Shown here: positions 46,137 through 58,198 of the stretch, in pieces
Layout of the letters: the number at the start of each line of letters is the position of its first letter
Position numbering within the stretch: position 1 is the first letter of the stretch
DNA from: Solenopsis invicta
Lineage: Eukaryota > Arthropoda > Insecta > Hymenoptera > Formicidae
Assembly: GCF_016802725.1 (NCBI RefSeq)
Contig: NC_052679.1
Coordinates: 21,199,061 to 21,263,060, forward strand
Direction: 5' to 3'
Length of the DNA stretch: 64,000 bases
Translations under genes and position numbers: made by a program
Notes under the pieces: generated by a model
What the model saw: the letters and a program-made list of their open reading frames with translations, nothing else
The model's database searches: none
Told to the model about the DNA's origin: nothing

Positions 46137-48028
46137 TCATAAAATTTTATTAAAATCTGTGATATACATGCCAAGGGTTTCTCTTGTTTGCATTCCGCAT
46201 ATATTTTGAGGATTACTACATAACTTTTGGTAAAATAATTGTATCGTCCCAATTGGGGACGTTAAAGGAAGTAAAGAGATTCGTATCAAATAACGACTGA
46301 ACTGAATAATAGATTAAATTTGTTCGTAAATTATCTACCATGCCATGTGAAAAATATTTTTTTGCAATTTATGTTTACACTTGTGTTTTGCATGTATTCC
46401 AGGAAAGCAGATAACATGCATCGCGGCAGTCGCGGTGCAGACGAATCGATACTTATCACAGTGGCAAGTCATCGAAAATCCAACCATTCCTTTGAAGAAA
46501 GGGATAGAGAATTGTAGCTCCAACAGGATAGTAACAGTGTTTGGTTCAAATGGATACGTTGGGCCTTATTTGGTCTGTCAGCTTGCCAAAATTAATACTC
46601 AGGTATATACACAGATTTTAATACTTAAACTAGATTGCTACCTAGAACTTGAGACTTGCGTCGCATATGACTTCTTCTTACATCATGCACCTAGTGCAAC
46701 AATCTAATTCAATAGATTGTAGAAAGTCTATCTACCATGATTTAGTATTGATATCTGTGTGGGTACATATGATACCAGTTTAAAACAGTTTATATTATAT
46801 AATAGCAACAATTTCTATAGCAATATGTTGATACAATTGAAATATAAGCAGCTTTTCAATTGATTAACATGCTTTATTTGTAGCTCATACTGCCACATAC
46901 AATTTGCTTACATTTCGAAGACCTGCCGACTAAAGTCCAGTATCCTGGGATTAATCCGTATAACGATGAATCAATAAAAAAATGTATCGAGTACTCCGAT
47001 GTCGTTATCAATCTAATCGATAGTAATTTGGGAACTGAAGAATGGAATTTTGACGAGTTTAATGTTGAGAGACCCAGAAGGATTGCCAGAATATGCAAGA
47101 AAGCCAATATCAAACACTTTATCCATATGTCTGCCTTAAATGTGGGTGAACATTTGAAGGTAAATTGAACTACAATTGTATTTAAATTATAGGGAATTCT
47201 CATGATTTTCTTGCTTTAATAATAATTCTGTGTTCAGTCACAGATGTTGAAAAACACTTCTTGGTTTCTACGTACAAAATGGGAAGGTGAGTGTGCAGTA
47301 CGAAAAGAATTTCCCAAGGCTACAATAATTCGACCCTCTGATATATGGTGTCCCGGAGATCGTTTGAGCTTGTTTGACAGAGTAAGACATAGATCAAGGT
47401 AATTTTGCATGGAAATAAATTTTCTAACATTAAAAATCCTTTACAAAATTTCTAATAATACAATACTTTACACAGTGCATCTATGTGGTAAAAGGTTAAA
47501 GAAACGGAAAAACAGCCAGTGGCTGTATGCGATGTCGCCAAAGGTATTACAGCTATCGTAAGAGATCCTGAGAACACAGCTGGCAAAACTTACCAGTTTG
47601 TCGGGTATGGACTATTAAATTTGATTGTATTGTTATTCCGATTGTTTTTGCAAAATGTGAATATTTTATGTACGCAGGCCGAAACGTTATAAACTGTTTG
47701 AATACGTGGCGTTGACTCGTCGTACACGCGGTCTATTCGATTGCACGAGATTCGACTTTGAATCTACTTCGTATTCCGAATTGAGTATTAGATATGCTGT
47801 GAAAAAAATTGGATTCCGAAAATTCATCAACAGGGAAAATTTAGAAATGGTATGTTTTAATTTTATTAAAGGATAACTTACGCAAATTAAAAATAGATTT
47901 AAGCAGTAAATTAAATAATACTGTTGAATATAATGTTGTATGATTTACAGCAAATGATATCTGATAAAGTATCAGACAAATTGCCAACTTTAGAAGATCT
48001 TGGCATCGCATTAACGCCGATGGAATAA

Positions 48029-49080
48029 ACGCGCTCGAAAGAATTTAAACTTGTAAAGATTATCGATATATGAGGTTTGTTTTTTGTTCCTGCACGAGAA
48101 TTGTGGTTGAACTGAACTGAACTAGTGCAAGTCAGAAATGACAAGTGTAACAATGCAGGCAAGGAATAGAAAACGTTCTGGAAAAATACAAAATCCAATG
48201 TAATAAAACAAAAACTATCAATTACGATACAATATTATAGAGAATAAAACGTATATAAAATATCCATCAAATATGCAATAAAATTTGATAATTTTGCGAG
48301 CGCGCGTGAAAATTGGAAACAAATAAAGTTGATAATTTTGAAATTTAAAAATTTATACAAAAAATTATTTGATCCGTTTAATTCCGGCTTATGCGTGATC
48401 CATGTTGACTGACATCAGAATACCGCAGACGCAGGATTGGAACTGTCACAATCGTGTTCTTCGAATACTCGAGAAGTTGGAGAACTCGACGTAATCGGGC
48501 GAATCCGAGGATCTTCTTAAAGGCGTTCTTTCCGTGATATCTCGCATTTTTGTCACACAGAAATACAGTTAAATAATATGCAGAATTCCACCTGCGGCGG
48601 TTGACAGACGAGGCTCCTTCTCGCTTAGCAATTTGGTCTCCCTTATGTGATTTACCTTGTACGATTTACACATCTCTCGCATGAGTGATCGATATCTACA
48701 AGTGATCGAGCTTTTTCGGTACTACATTTACAATAAATTTTTATTTTAAATTACAATCGCAATGCTAACACTGCACAGTCAAACTTTATCCTTCTGCGAA
48801 GAGAACTTTACTAAAAAGTTATTGATAAAAGAAAACCGATAAATAATTTAAAATAATACTTTTTTAAATAGGGAATCTTTTTTTAAAATTTTAACGAATT
48901 TTAATTTGTTACTATCTGGAAGATTTTTGGTGCGCACTTATGTATGATTTTCATATTTTGTATTAGGGTGCAAAAGAGAATCCAATAAAGTCTTGAACTC
49001 AAAATGGATTACTTATGGCTCACACGCTCACGCGGGCTATCGTTGGTTGCAGAACGCAAATCGAGAATCAAAAGTCGAAA
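48029..49080. other. 3' flank of copy D
   Basis: Equivalent to 24985-26040. It carries the minus-strand open segment (NRRRWNSAYYLTVFLCD) and the start of the 86-codon plus frame at 49015. No recognised gene. Confidence 0.4.
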
Positions 49081-50829
49081 GTGAAACATGAGTTGCCTCG
49101 CCCCATTCTCTCTTTTGCAGTGCAAGAAGTCTGCGTTTCAATATACGCAAGCGATCACGCATCACAGTTTGTAACAATCATGTTATCTTGCCAGTCGTTA
49201 ACCGAAAAGTTCCTGAAATTAAATAGTTTTTCTTTTCACATAAGTCTTTTATTTTGTATAATACTTTTAAATTAATGTATATGAGTATGCTTAGAAATCT
49301 TCCACTTCGATATAAAATATTATTATTGATTCTATGTTTAAAAGTACATTATGTAAAAATAACACAAAGAGATATAAATAAAGCAGTTTAAAGACGTTAC
49401 AAATACTTAAAATAATATAATATCAATGATACATTCACTTTAATTTAAACTTGTGCAAATTGCAAGAAATCATTGTAAAAATATTATTTTCGCATTTAAA
49501 AACTTTGTTTAATGACTTTTTTTAGATAATAATTAAGCCATGAATACATGAATTATATATTGTCAATTCTTTAATTATTTCAGTAGATAAAGTTTCTGTC
49601 AGTGTTAATAAAGAGCAATGTTTACTTTTCAAAAAATAAGGAAGTGTTACTTAAGGAAATCTATGTTGCTATTGACGACTTTCCTTTAATTATCGCAAAA
49701 AAAATAAAAAAATGTTTTATGTTAGCAAATAGGTAATACATATTTACTTCTAAATATTCTGGTTTATACACGTTCATAAGAGCTTTGCCTGCAACACATT
49801 CTATGAATATTCCTTGCTTACGTGTCTTTTCTACATACTTTAAAATCGTTTGCATGCGTTTTAGTAATTAAAGTAAATTTATGTATTTTTATATTATTTT
49901 AATTATTATATAAATTTATATAGTACTCTTTTTATTTTAATCAGTGTATAAATACACGAATATGATACTTATACAAAAAGATAAGAAAATTTTAAATATT
50001 AAGTTCTTTACCATTGTCCGGCAGATTTATCTGCTCAAATATTGAACCAAAAAGAAATTTATCGACTTGGGGAATGTTTTTTAGTTTTTGTTGTATATCA
50101 TATTGGTAATAGACTATCAACATAACTCGGGAAATCACAATAATGCAAAGAGTGTAGTGCCAAAGAGATGAAATCCATTTCTCGTGATCTGCGAATACTT
50201 CAAATAATAATTTAAATTACCAAATAAAAATATACATTTAATTAGATTAGATAAAATGAAACTACATTAATATTATACCAAAAAAACTGCACTGTTTTCA
50301 CCGTTACTATATCTGCAATACTGAGTTAAAATATTTCTAAAAGATAATTTTCAATTGCGATAAATTTTATTTGGCTTTATAATATTAAATGCTGTTTAAT
50401 AGATAATTCCTTATAATTCCCTGTGAAGCAGAAATTATATTAAATGTTATATTAAAAGAACTGTTCAACATTTGTATAACTTTTAGGCTTGAAATTGAAA
50501 TGTATAGGTGTTCATATCTATTTTGCCGTTTCTATTCTTCACTTCACTACTGTTTTGTTAAAGTAAAGGTACCGAATTAATTTATACATCTAATAAGTAG
50601 TTGAATATAGAAAAAGAGTTTGATTTATTTAAAACAAATATGCACATTGTGAAACATTAATTATTAGAAAAGATTTAAATAAGATTGCAACAAAACTTTA
50701 ATATTATCTTGTAGTACGAAAAAAATACTAAAAAAATATAATAAATACAACTAAAACATAATTTACTTAAAAATTTTAATTTATATAACATTTATAAAGA
50801 TAATTAACGTAATTAGTACTCAATATAAT

Positions 50830-51520
50830 TTAAAAATGGTTTATTGATATGCCCAGATGAACTATTTTTTTATACGTCGCCACGATAATCGCTATCACAT
50901 TTCCATTTTGATCAATTATCGGACCCCCCGACATTTCGCTCTAGAAAAATATGAAATTATTACTATAATAAAAATAAACATAATTATAATATTATTTAGA
51001 ATTATTTACTTACATGCAGTGATAGGTAATAGGTATTCATGTCCTGGGATGAACATTTTTTGCTGTAATTAATACCGGAATTTACTATATTAATGTTTTC
51101 CGGGAATCCGATTGAGAATATTTTATCTTCCACCTTGACTTTTTCAGTGTCGCTTCAATCTAACTTTGGAAAGACCTGCGACAAGATAGTGCAATTTAGT
51201 AATATACAAAAAATAAGAAATTGCATACAAAAATTATCTTATTTTATTGCATAGTTTGTAAAACTGCAACATCTAAATTTTGGTCAGTGGCTACAACTTT
51301 GGCTTTGCAAGTTTTGATGAGTTGTGCAGGCACATCTATGTAAAAAAAGATGTAAAAAATATTATTATATAATAGAATAAAATGGCTTGGAAAGAAAAAA
51401 GAGTATTCACTTTTACCTCAACTATTTTTGTGTTCTTCACTACATGTTGGTTGGTCACGATTAATCCACTTTTTTAAATAAAAAATCCTGATCCCAAAAA
51501 TAAGAGCCAGCATTTTTCTC
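50830..51520 (-). pseudogene. HtrA/trypsin-like serine protease relic, copy 2
   Basis: Same four pieces as 40179-40866: the His piece (GSGFFI, TAA, KSGLIVTNQHVV), the Asp piece, the TGA-containing piece and the SEMSGGP piece. The stops are at the same codons as in copy 1. In the Asp piece three base differences from copy 1 are all third-position and silent. TNQHVV here is closer to the family consensus than NNQHVV in copy 1. Confidence 0.75.
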
Positions 51521-51865
51521 CTTTTTTTTCGTTGATAACTTGTTTTCTACAAACAAAAAAAAGTAAACAGTTGCATACTTATTTAAACAAATAAGTAACA
51601 GAAAAGTTATTTCAGATAATATTTCAAATTTGTGAAAGATAGTGAAAAAAGCTATAATTACACACACACACACACACACACGCCCACGCGCCCACGCACA
51701 CGCACTCGCACGCGCGCGCGCGTGTGTGCATTTATTTATATAAATAATGTTTTAATTATACATATGTTTAATTTTTTAATAACATTTATTCACCTAATCT
51801 ATCAGATATATACACATATTAGTACAAAGTATTCACAAATCATCAGGAGGGATCAATTCGCAACA

Positions 51866-51932
51866 GACGCGAAAGTCAAGCATCGTCTACCGCGGTCACA
51901 ACTTTTGAATGGGTGGCCACTTGGGAATTTCC
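51866..51932 (+). ncRNA. 5S-rRNA-like fragment, copy 2
   Basis: Counterpart of 41245-41312 with a few changes (AAGCATCGTCTACCGCGGTC, then GGGTGGCCACTTGGGAA). Confidence 0.5.
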
Positions 51933-53012
51933 GAGAAAAAAATTCCGAGATACTTATTTGCGAAAATTCTTTTTTTATATGCTGCAAAAATATTATTTTG
52001 CATTAGAATTATGTAGTGTAACCGTAATAATATTTACATTTTAAAGAATTTTTCTTTATATGTTGAATGAATATTGAATCAATATTAAATTAATATTGAA
52101 AACATGATTTCAACATTGATATTGCAATATTTTTAAAATATTAATTCAAGAAACATAAGATATTGCTGCAATTTGTCATTAATATTGTATCAATATTTCA
52201 CAATGTTGCTGCAATATTTGCAATCTTGCGATTAAATATTGCTGAGATGTTGATACAATGTATTGGAAAGCATTAGGGTATTTAGTGCGCGCATTGTAAA
52301 GTGCGATGCAACGATTCCCTGGACTATAAATGATTAATTTATCAACGCCACAGTCTAACATAACATATTCATAATTAAAATCAGATATATTAACAATTTA
52401 ATTATTTGTTTATCTTTTTTAATTTCCTTTGTATTATGTTAGCCAATAATTTACATTGCCTGTATTGTTTACATAAAGAAATTTTGTTTGAACAAAACGT
52501 AAATAATCAGTACAGACATAATCTTGAAATGTATGGCACAAGCATATATGTAATACTCCAGTATTACATATATGGGTACAAGCCTGTATAAAATCAAAAG
52601 AATAAAAAAGATCGATTTTTTGCGAAATCGATTCTTTGACATTCGATTTTAGGGCGGATCGATACTTTCAGTTACGATTCAGTTCGATTAAAAAAATCGA
52701 TTCCTTTGGCAAGACCAAATATCCCTATTTTACATTATATAAAAACAAACTAAAAAATAAACTCTGAAAAAATAAGAAATAATAATTTAAAATAATTTTT
52801 TTCTTTTTTGCTTTAAATAAATATAACATTCGCAGACACACATCAATAGTATCAACCAAATAGATGTTTTTTTATATTAATAAAAATAAAATACTACGTA
52901 TTAATAAATATAATTTTTTACCTGTGAAAACTAGTTTTTATATTTTGTTTCAATACTTTTTGAAATTTATTTTTATATTTGTCTAAAGAATTTGTTGTAA
53001 AACATCCTGGTA

Positions 53013-53214
53013 CACCCAGCGACTTTGATTCTGTCCATGGGGAAATTTTCCAAACTGAGAAGTCGCTATCTTTCTACATACTTACAGTTCATGATTAACC
53101 TAATAACCAATAAGCTCTAGTCGTTACACTAATCATGAACTGCGAGTATGTAGAAAGATAGCGACTTCTCAATTTGGAAAATTTTTTCATGGACAGAATC
53201 AAAGTCGCTGGGTG
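53013..53214. mobile_element. 202-bp Tc1/mariner-type MITE, copy 3
   Basis: Same as 19522-19723 and 42387-42588; present in all three units that retain this flank, so older than their duplication. Confidence 0.8.
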
Positions 53215-53424
53215 AACAATGCGTTTTACTATTTTTATTTGTAAAGAATAAATTAACGTTGATGAATAAGACGAATAAGTTCGAGTACCTAATCTAACTT
53301 TATAGCTGTCACACTAACACAGCGCAAACGAGATGTCACTGACACGTATCTATGTATTGGAAGGCATTAAGGCATTTAGTGAGCGCACTGTATACTGCGG
53401 TGCAACGATACCCTGGACTATGGT

Positions 53425-53870
53425 CTAGTTTATACCGAGCACTTGATACGCGTACTAACTCGTAACTTTCTATTAATTTATCTTACTGTCGACAATGCGT
53501 GTATACATAATACATATATTTAATTATCTTGATTCATATTGTACCAACTTAATATACTATTTTTTAAATTTATTGCCGAAATCAAGACAGTTTAATAGAA
53601 AATTACTAGTTAGTACGCGTATCAAGTTCTCGGTGTAAACAAGGTCTATAGGCCTAGTTTACACCGAGTACTTAATACACGTACTAACTAGTAATTTTCT
53701 ATTAAATTATCTTAATTTCAGCAATGATTTTAAAGAATAGTATACTAAGCTGGTACTATATGAATCGAGATAATTAAATACATGTATCATGTATACACAT
53801 ATTGTCGAAAATAAGATAATTTAATAGAAAGTTACAAGTTAGTACGCGTATTAAGTGCTCGGTGTAAACT
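53425..53870. mobile_element. Two adjacent foldback elements, copy 3
   Basis: Same pair as 42962-43412, both elements retained. Confidence 0.6.
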
Positions 53871-54432
53871 TGACATTCAATTTTTATTTTTATTTTTATT
53901 TTTTTTTGACATTCGATTTTTGGGCTGATCGATGCTTTCAGTTACGATTCAGTTCGATTCAAAAAATCGATTCTTTTGTCAAAATCAAATATCCCTATTC
54001 TGTGCTATTACACGTGTCGTACGACAAATCACTGGGACGAGGACTGGTCCTGTGTCCTGGACATGAGGCATCCAGAAGCATCGGTCCAATTTGAATAGCC
54101 GAGAAAAATGGTCGCTTTGATTCCGAGGTATTCTCTACAAGCAGCAGGTAAGATTGTCGTATTACTTACACCTTCTAATATATGAAATTTTGCCCGAAAC
54201 AGAGTTTACTGGTCAAATCAAACACAACCGCACAGATAATAGATTAAAATGAAGCGATTCACTGGTTAGCTGCGTATCAGTTAAAGGTGATTGTGAATAG
54301 CGTGAAAAAGCACGGTTGGGATTGCTAACGCAATCTCAAGTTTTGTTCTTTCAAAAAGACTTACAAGCGGAACCCTTGTGTAACACCGATTTTAATAAAT
54401 TTTTTGGATGCGTAATATGTACACGTGCGGGC

Positions 54433-54437
54433 GCGCG

Positions 54438-54474
<37 letters not shown>

Positions 54475-54487
54475 ACGCACGCACGCA
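54433..54487. repeat. (CA)n microsatellite, intron 1 of copy E
   Basis: CA run with short GCGCGCGT and GTACGCACGC edges. Confidence 0.9.
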
Positions 54488-54779
54488 TAATGAATATATT
54501 AAATTAAAAATTTTTAAAATTATTTATTATTTAATAACATTTTTTTTCAATTGATTCTTTACATTCTCTAATTATGAGTAAAATAATTTTAAATTATTAA
54601 AATAAATATGGTCAGTTAATCCTAAGGTAGTTATATGTTACAAACAAAATTATAAATTAATCTTTATTTGTTATTCAGAATTTATAGAATAAAAATAATA
54701 ATAATTTCAGTCCTTTATTTTGTTATTCAAAGAGAATTAAGTAAAAAAATAAAAATTTGTTCTTTATTCAAAATGTATT

Positions 54780-55060
54780 AAATAAAGAATGAGTATATAT
54801 TTATTATTCAAGAATGACCAAATAACGTTTAAATTTTTATTCGTCGTTTTCAAGTAATTGAATAATAATTAAAGTTTTATTCATCATTCACAAGTAGCTA
54901 AATAACAAATAAATTTTTATTCATTGTTTACGAGAGGCCGAATAACAAATAAATTTTTTTTCATTATTTACAAGAAATTGAAAAACAAATAGATTTTTAT
55001 TCATCATTTACAAGAAGTCGAATAACGAATAAATTTTTATTGAATATTCAATAAAAAAGT
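54780..55060. repeat. AT-rich minisatellite, ~48-bp unit, copy E
   Basis: About six units, the longest array of this repeat among the five copies. Confidence 0.55.
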
Positions 55061-55137
55061 AAATTATATTTATATTTACATTTTTTAATTTTTTATTATT
55101 TAAATAAAAAGTTAATTTGATAGTACCCATCCCTGGT

Positions 55138-56443
55138 GTGTAATATTTACTCACACCATAGCCGTCCGTAACACAACTTAAGCACGTTCGAGACAATGAC
55201 GATTAAATGTTTCCATCTAAAGTTACAAAAGAACGATTGTCGAATAAGCGACGTAGCGTGGGGCGTTAGTACGTCGACTCGTATGTTTGAGATCCGATCA
55301 TATTTGATCCTCTTTTTAAACTGTTTTTAATTATTTTATATAAAATATTATTTTTAAAAAATTCAAGAAATTTAAAAATGTTTTTCTATTATTAAAATTT
55401 CACATAAACACATAAAATATATTTACAATAAAAATTTATAACGACTGTTTTAAAAAGATATCAAAATAAATATTGCTATATATCGTTATACCTACAACCT
55501 GTAACAAACCATAAAGTTTTAATTGCTTTTACGATAAGTATTATTCAAAAGCTGTAAATTTATTGTAAAACAGTTATAAATTCTTATTGCAAATATATTT
55601 ATTGTTTTTATTTTTTAAGCCTTCTATTCTTGTGTTCCATATTTTTTGTGTTCATGATAAATTTTAATTTAATTAATAATGAAAGACTATTTTTAAGTTT
55701 CTTGTGCGATCATAAAATGTAACATAATAATGGGCCCACTACGAATAAAGCGTCGCCGAACGACTGTGTCGAATGATAACCGCGTACGATTAACCTACCG
55801 ACGACTTGCATTTGAAAACGGCAAAGCTGATTGGTTTGCCACAACTTTAGATTTTTTTATGTATAACGGTCGCTTGCCGAGATCAGGTCAGACAAAATCT
55901 TTCGAGAGTTGAATCTTTCGAGAGACAATAGTTTGCAAACCGACCAAATAAACTGAGCCGACTCTCGTACAATACTCATATTCTCAATAGAGACCGAGAT
56001 CTCTTTCATTGTATAATACGTTCGTGTCACGAGGCCGAGACCTCTTTGTAATACATTTAGAAATAATAATCAGTTTTACACAAACGTAAACAGTGTATAA
56101 AGTGAACTTTCATATACCAAAAAACACCTTGATTTAAAAAAAAAATATTTATTTTACATTAAATAATTAAAAACAGTTTAAAAATTATATACATATAATA
56201 ATTTAAAAATACAAGATTTAAATAAAAAAAAGTCTCAACCGCGGAAATCGACCCTAGGACTCCAAGCGTACAAGTTAACGTCCTAATGTTCCATATTACG
56301 TCGCTTACTCGACAATCGTGCTTCTGTAATGGTACTATAGATGCTGGAAATATTTAATCGTTATTTTTTCGAGAATGCCGAAGTTGTGCAACGAACGGCT
56401 TTACTACAGTAATGGTGTGAGTAAATACTACACAATACTACAC
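55138..56443. mobile_element. Long-inverted-repeat element with tRNA-like arms, copy E, interrupted
   Basis: Same family as 22151-23086 but lengthened by an insertion at 55705-56127. Plus-strand tRNA-like segment near 55245-55312, minus-strand arm near 56320-56245. Confidence 0.65.
55705..56127. mobile_element. 423-bp insertion with 4-bp duplication CTTG, possible solo LTR
   Basis: CTTG at 55701-55704 and 56128-56131. The other copies read straight through (TTCTTTGATTT). The insert begins TGCG, ends ACAC and contains AATAAACTGAGCC, a possible poly(A) signal. The 60-codon frame inside resembles nothing known. A solo LTR is the best guess. Confidence 0.5.
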
Positions 56444-56832
56444 AGCTATAAAATTTTATTAAAATCGGTGATATACAAGTTAAGAGTTTCTCTTGTTTGT
56501 ATTCCGCATATATTTTGAAAATTACTACATAATTTTTGGTAAAATCATCGTATTGTCCCTGTTGCAAGTAAAAAGATGCGTACCAAATAACGACTGACCT
56601 GAATAGATTAAAATCGCGCGTAAATTCCTTCACGAGCATGCCATGTGAAAAATATTGTTTTGCAATTTACGTTTACACTTGTGTTTTGCATGTATTCCAG
56701 GAAAGCAGATAATCATGCATCGCGGCAGTCGCGATGCAGACGAATCGATACTCATCACAGTCGCAAATCATCGAAAATCTAATTACCATTCCTTTGAAGG
56801 AAGATACAGATGGTCGTAGCTCTAACAGAATA

Positions 56833-58124
56833 ACACATCGTTCAATAAGTCCCGAGACTAACAACGAAAACAACATTTTTTTTCAAAAATCATTTTTATT
56901 CATCAATATAATCTCCTTTTAGAGTGATACAATCTTTCCAACGCCTCTCCAACTTTTCTATACTATGTTTATAGAAGGATTTATCCTTTGCTTCAAAATA
57001 GGCTTCAGTTTCGGCAATGACCTCCTCATTCGAGCCAAATTTTTTTCCCTGGAGCATTTTTTTGAGATCAGCAAAGAGCCAGTAGTCGCTGGGGGCTAAA
57101 TCTGGCGAATACGGAGGGTGGGGAAGCAAATCAAAGCCCAACTCGTTGAATTTTACCATTGTTTTCATGGACTTGTGGCATGGTGCATTGTCTTGATGAA
57201 AAAGGATTTTTTTCTTCTTCATGTGCGGTCGTTTTGCTGCGATCTCCTCCTTCAAACGTACCAACAAGTCAATATAATAATCACTGTTGATCGATTTACC
57301 TTTTTCCAGGTAATCAATGAAAATCACGCCATGTGTATCCCAAAAAACAGACGCCATGACTTTGCCAGCAGACTGCTGCGTTTTTGGACGCTTTGGGCGA
57401 CTTTCGCCAGCCGCGCGCCACTCAGATGATTGCCGATGCGACTCCGGAGTGAAATGATGAATCCATGTTTCATCCATGGTTACGTATCGACGCAGGAAAT
57501 CCTTTTTATTGCGAGTAAATAGCGATAAACAGCTCTCTGAATCGTCGATTCGTTGCTGTTTTTGTTCCATTGAAAGCAATCGCGGCACCCACTTGGAAAA
57601 AACCTTTTTCAGGCTCAATTTTTTATGAAGGATTGTAAATACGCTTCCAGATGATATCTGTGTCATTTCTGCAATGTCACGGACCTTCACTTTGCGATTG
57701 TTCATTACGATTTTTAACACTTCACTCACATTTTCCGGTACAACGGCTTCCAATGGCCTACCCGAACGTTCCGCATCGTTTGTGTCCGTACGACCACGTT
57801 TAAACTCAGCATACCAACGACAAATCGTTGATTTAGATGGAAAGGAGTCCGGATAACATTTCTCAAGCCATTGCTGGGCTTCTACGGTGTTTTTACCCAT
57901 TAAAAAACAATGCTTTATCAACACGCGAAACTCACTTTTTTCCATTTTTCAAACAAATTACAAAGTGACTTTGCTCTAACCTCAATAACTCAGCTGTTTG
58001 TGGTCCGATCGACGTGAAGTTTGTACACGTTTCATGTGAAGGTTCGCATTCTAGGGAAACGTGGCCAGCTTGGTACTACTAGCGTTATCTCTGGGTTAGT
58101 CTCGGGACTTATTGAACGATGTGT
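56833..58124 (-). mobile_element. Complete mariner transposon, 1292 bp
   Basis: Terminal repeats of about 30 bases begin ACACATCGTTCAATAAGTCC at the left and are matched inverted at the right. TA target duplications lie at 56831-56832 and 58125-58126. Removing the element restores exon 2 of copy E in line with the other gene copies (AGAATA|GTTACACTG). Confidence 0.95.
56896..57945 (-). CDS. Mariner transposase, 349 aa, apparently intact
   Basis: Single uninterrupted frame of the usual mariner length. An N-terminal helix-turn-helix DNA-binding half (RVLIKHCFLMGKNTVEAQQW; RTDTNDAERSGRP, GRPR-like linker) is followed by the WVPRLLSMEQ motif and the catalytic DDE/D domain: VTMDETWIHHF (D158), LFHQDNAPCHKS (D252) and YSPDLAPSDYWLF (D287), giving exact DD34D spacing. 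It catalyses cut-and-paste transposition at TA sites in the nucleus. Intact frame, catalytic residues and ends make this a candidate active, or very recently active, copy. Confidence 0.95.
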   Translation of the reverse strand: MEKSEFRVLIKHCFLMGKNTVEAQQWLEKCYPDSFPSKSTICRWYAEFKRGRTDTNDAERSGRPLEAVVPENVSEVLKIVMNNRKVKVRDIAEMTQISSGSVFTILHKKLSLKKVFSKWVPRLLSMEQKQQRIDDSESCLSLFTRNKKDFLRRYVTMDETWIHHFTPESHRQSSEWRAAGESRPKRPKTQQSAGKVMASVFWDTHGVIFIDYLEKGKSINSDYYIDLLVRLKEEIAAKRPHMKKKKILFHQDNAPCHKSMKTMVKFNELGFDLLPHPPYSPDLAPSDYWLFADLKKMLQGKKFGSNEEVIAETEAYFEAKDKSFYKHSIEKLERRWKDCITLKGDYIDE

Positions 58125-58198
58125 TAGTTACACTGTTTGGCTCAACTGGATTTGTTGGGCGTTATTTGTGTTCTCAGCTTGCCAAGATTGGTACTCAG

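Larger units (their letters stand above)
44266..48028 (+). pseudogene. NDUFA9-like copy D (nonsense codon in exon 5)
   Basis: Exons 44266-44305, 46403-46602, 46884-47159, 47238-47398, 47476-47604, 47678-47849 and 47951-48028. All splice sites are GT-AG, including the exon-4 acceptor that copy A has lost, and the dinucleotide loop is intact (FGSNGYVGPYL). Exon 5 begins SASMW and then reads TAA (47489-47491) where A and C have AAA. This truncates the protein at about 230 of 353 residues, inside the C-terminal domain that packs against complex I. The remaining exons are open. It is the sister of copy A by shared sequence (RTRGLFDCTRFDF in exon 6). Confidence 0.85.
49081..52619. repeat. Spacer Y, second copy
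   Basis: Copy of 38431-41999 displaced by 10651 bases. Contains the second HtrA-like relic, a short CA/CG microsatellite (51660-51728) and a 5S-like fragment. Confidence 0.85.
54108..58198 (+). pseudogene. NDUFA9-like copy E, truncated and split by a mariner
   Basis: Only exon 1 (54108-54147) and exon 2 (56701-56832 plus 58127-58198) survive. Exon 2 has a one-base insertion near 56713 (CAGATAATCATG for CAGATAACATG) that shifts the frame, and a complete mariner is inserted at a TA in the codons for N-R-(I)-V-T. Resumed after the mariner, the exon reads LFGSTGFVGRYLCSQLAKIG, closer to canonical NDUFA9 (GFxGRY) than any other copy, and ends at a GTATAT donor. Exons 3 to 7 are missing: unrelated sequence follows until the 3' flank resumes at about 58640. 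E is therefore an old, decapitated member of the array. Confidence 0.85.

Noticed and set aside
49015..49275. 86-codon frame MAHTLTRAIVGCR, repeated in units A, B and D
   Set aside because: Its start codon is lost in unit C and substitutions look neutral by eye, so shared ancestry of the DNA explains it; kept only as a note in the flank entries.
57118..57856. Plus-strand frames across the mariner
   Set aside because: Antisense shadows of the transposase.
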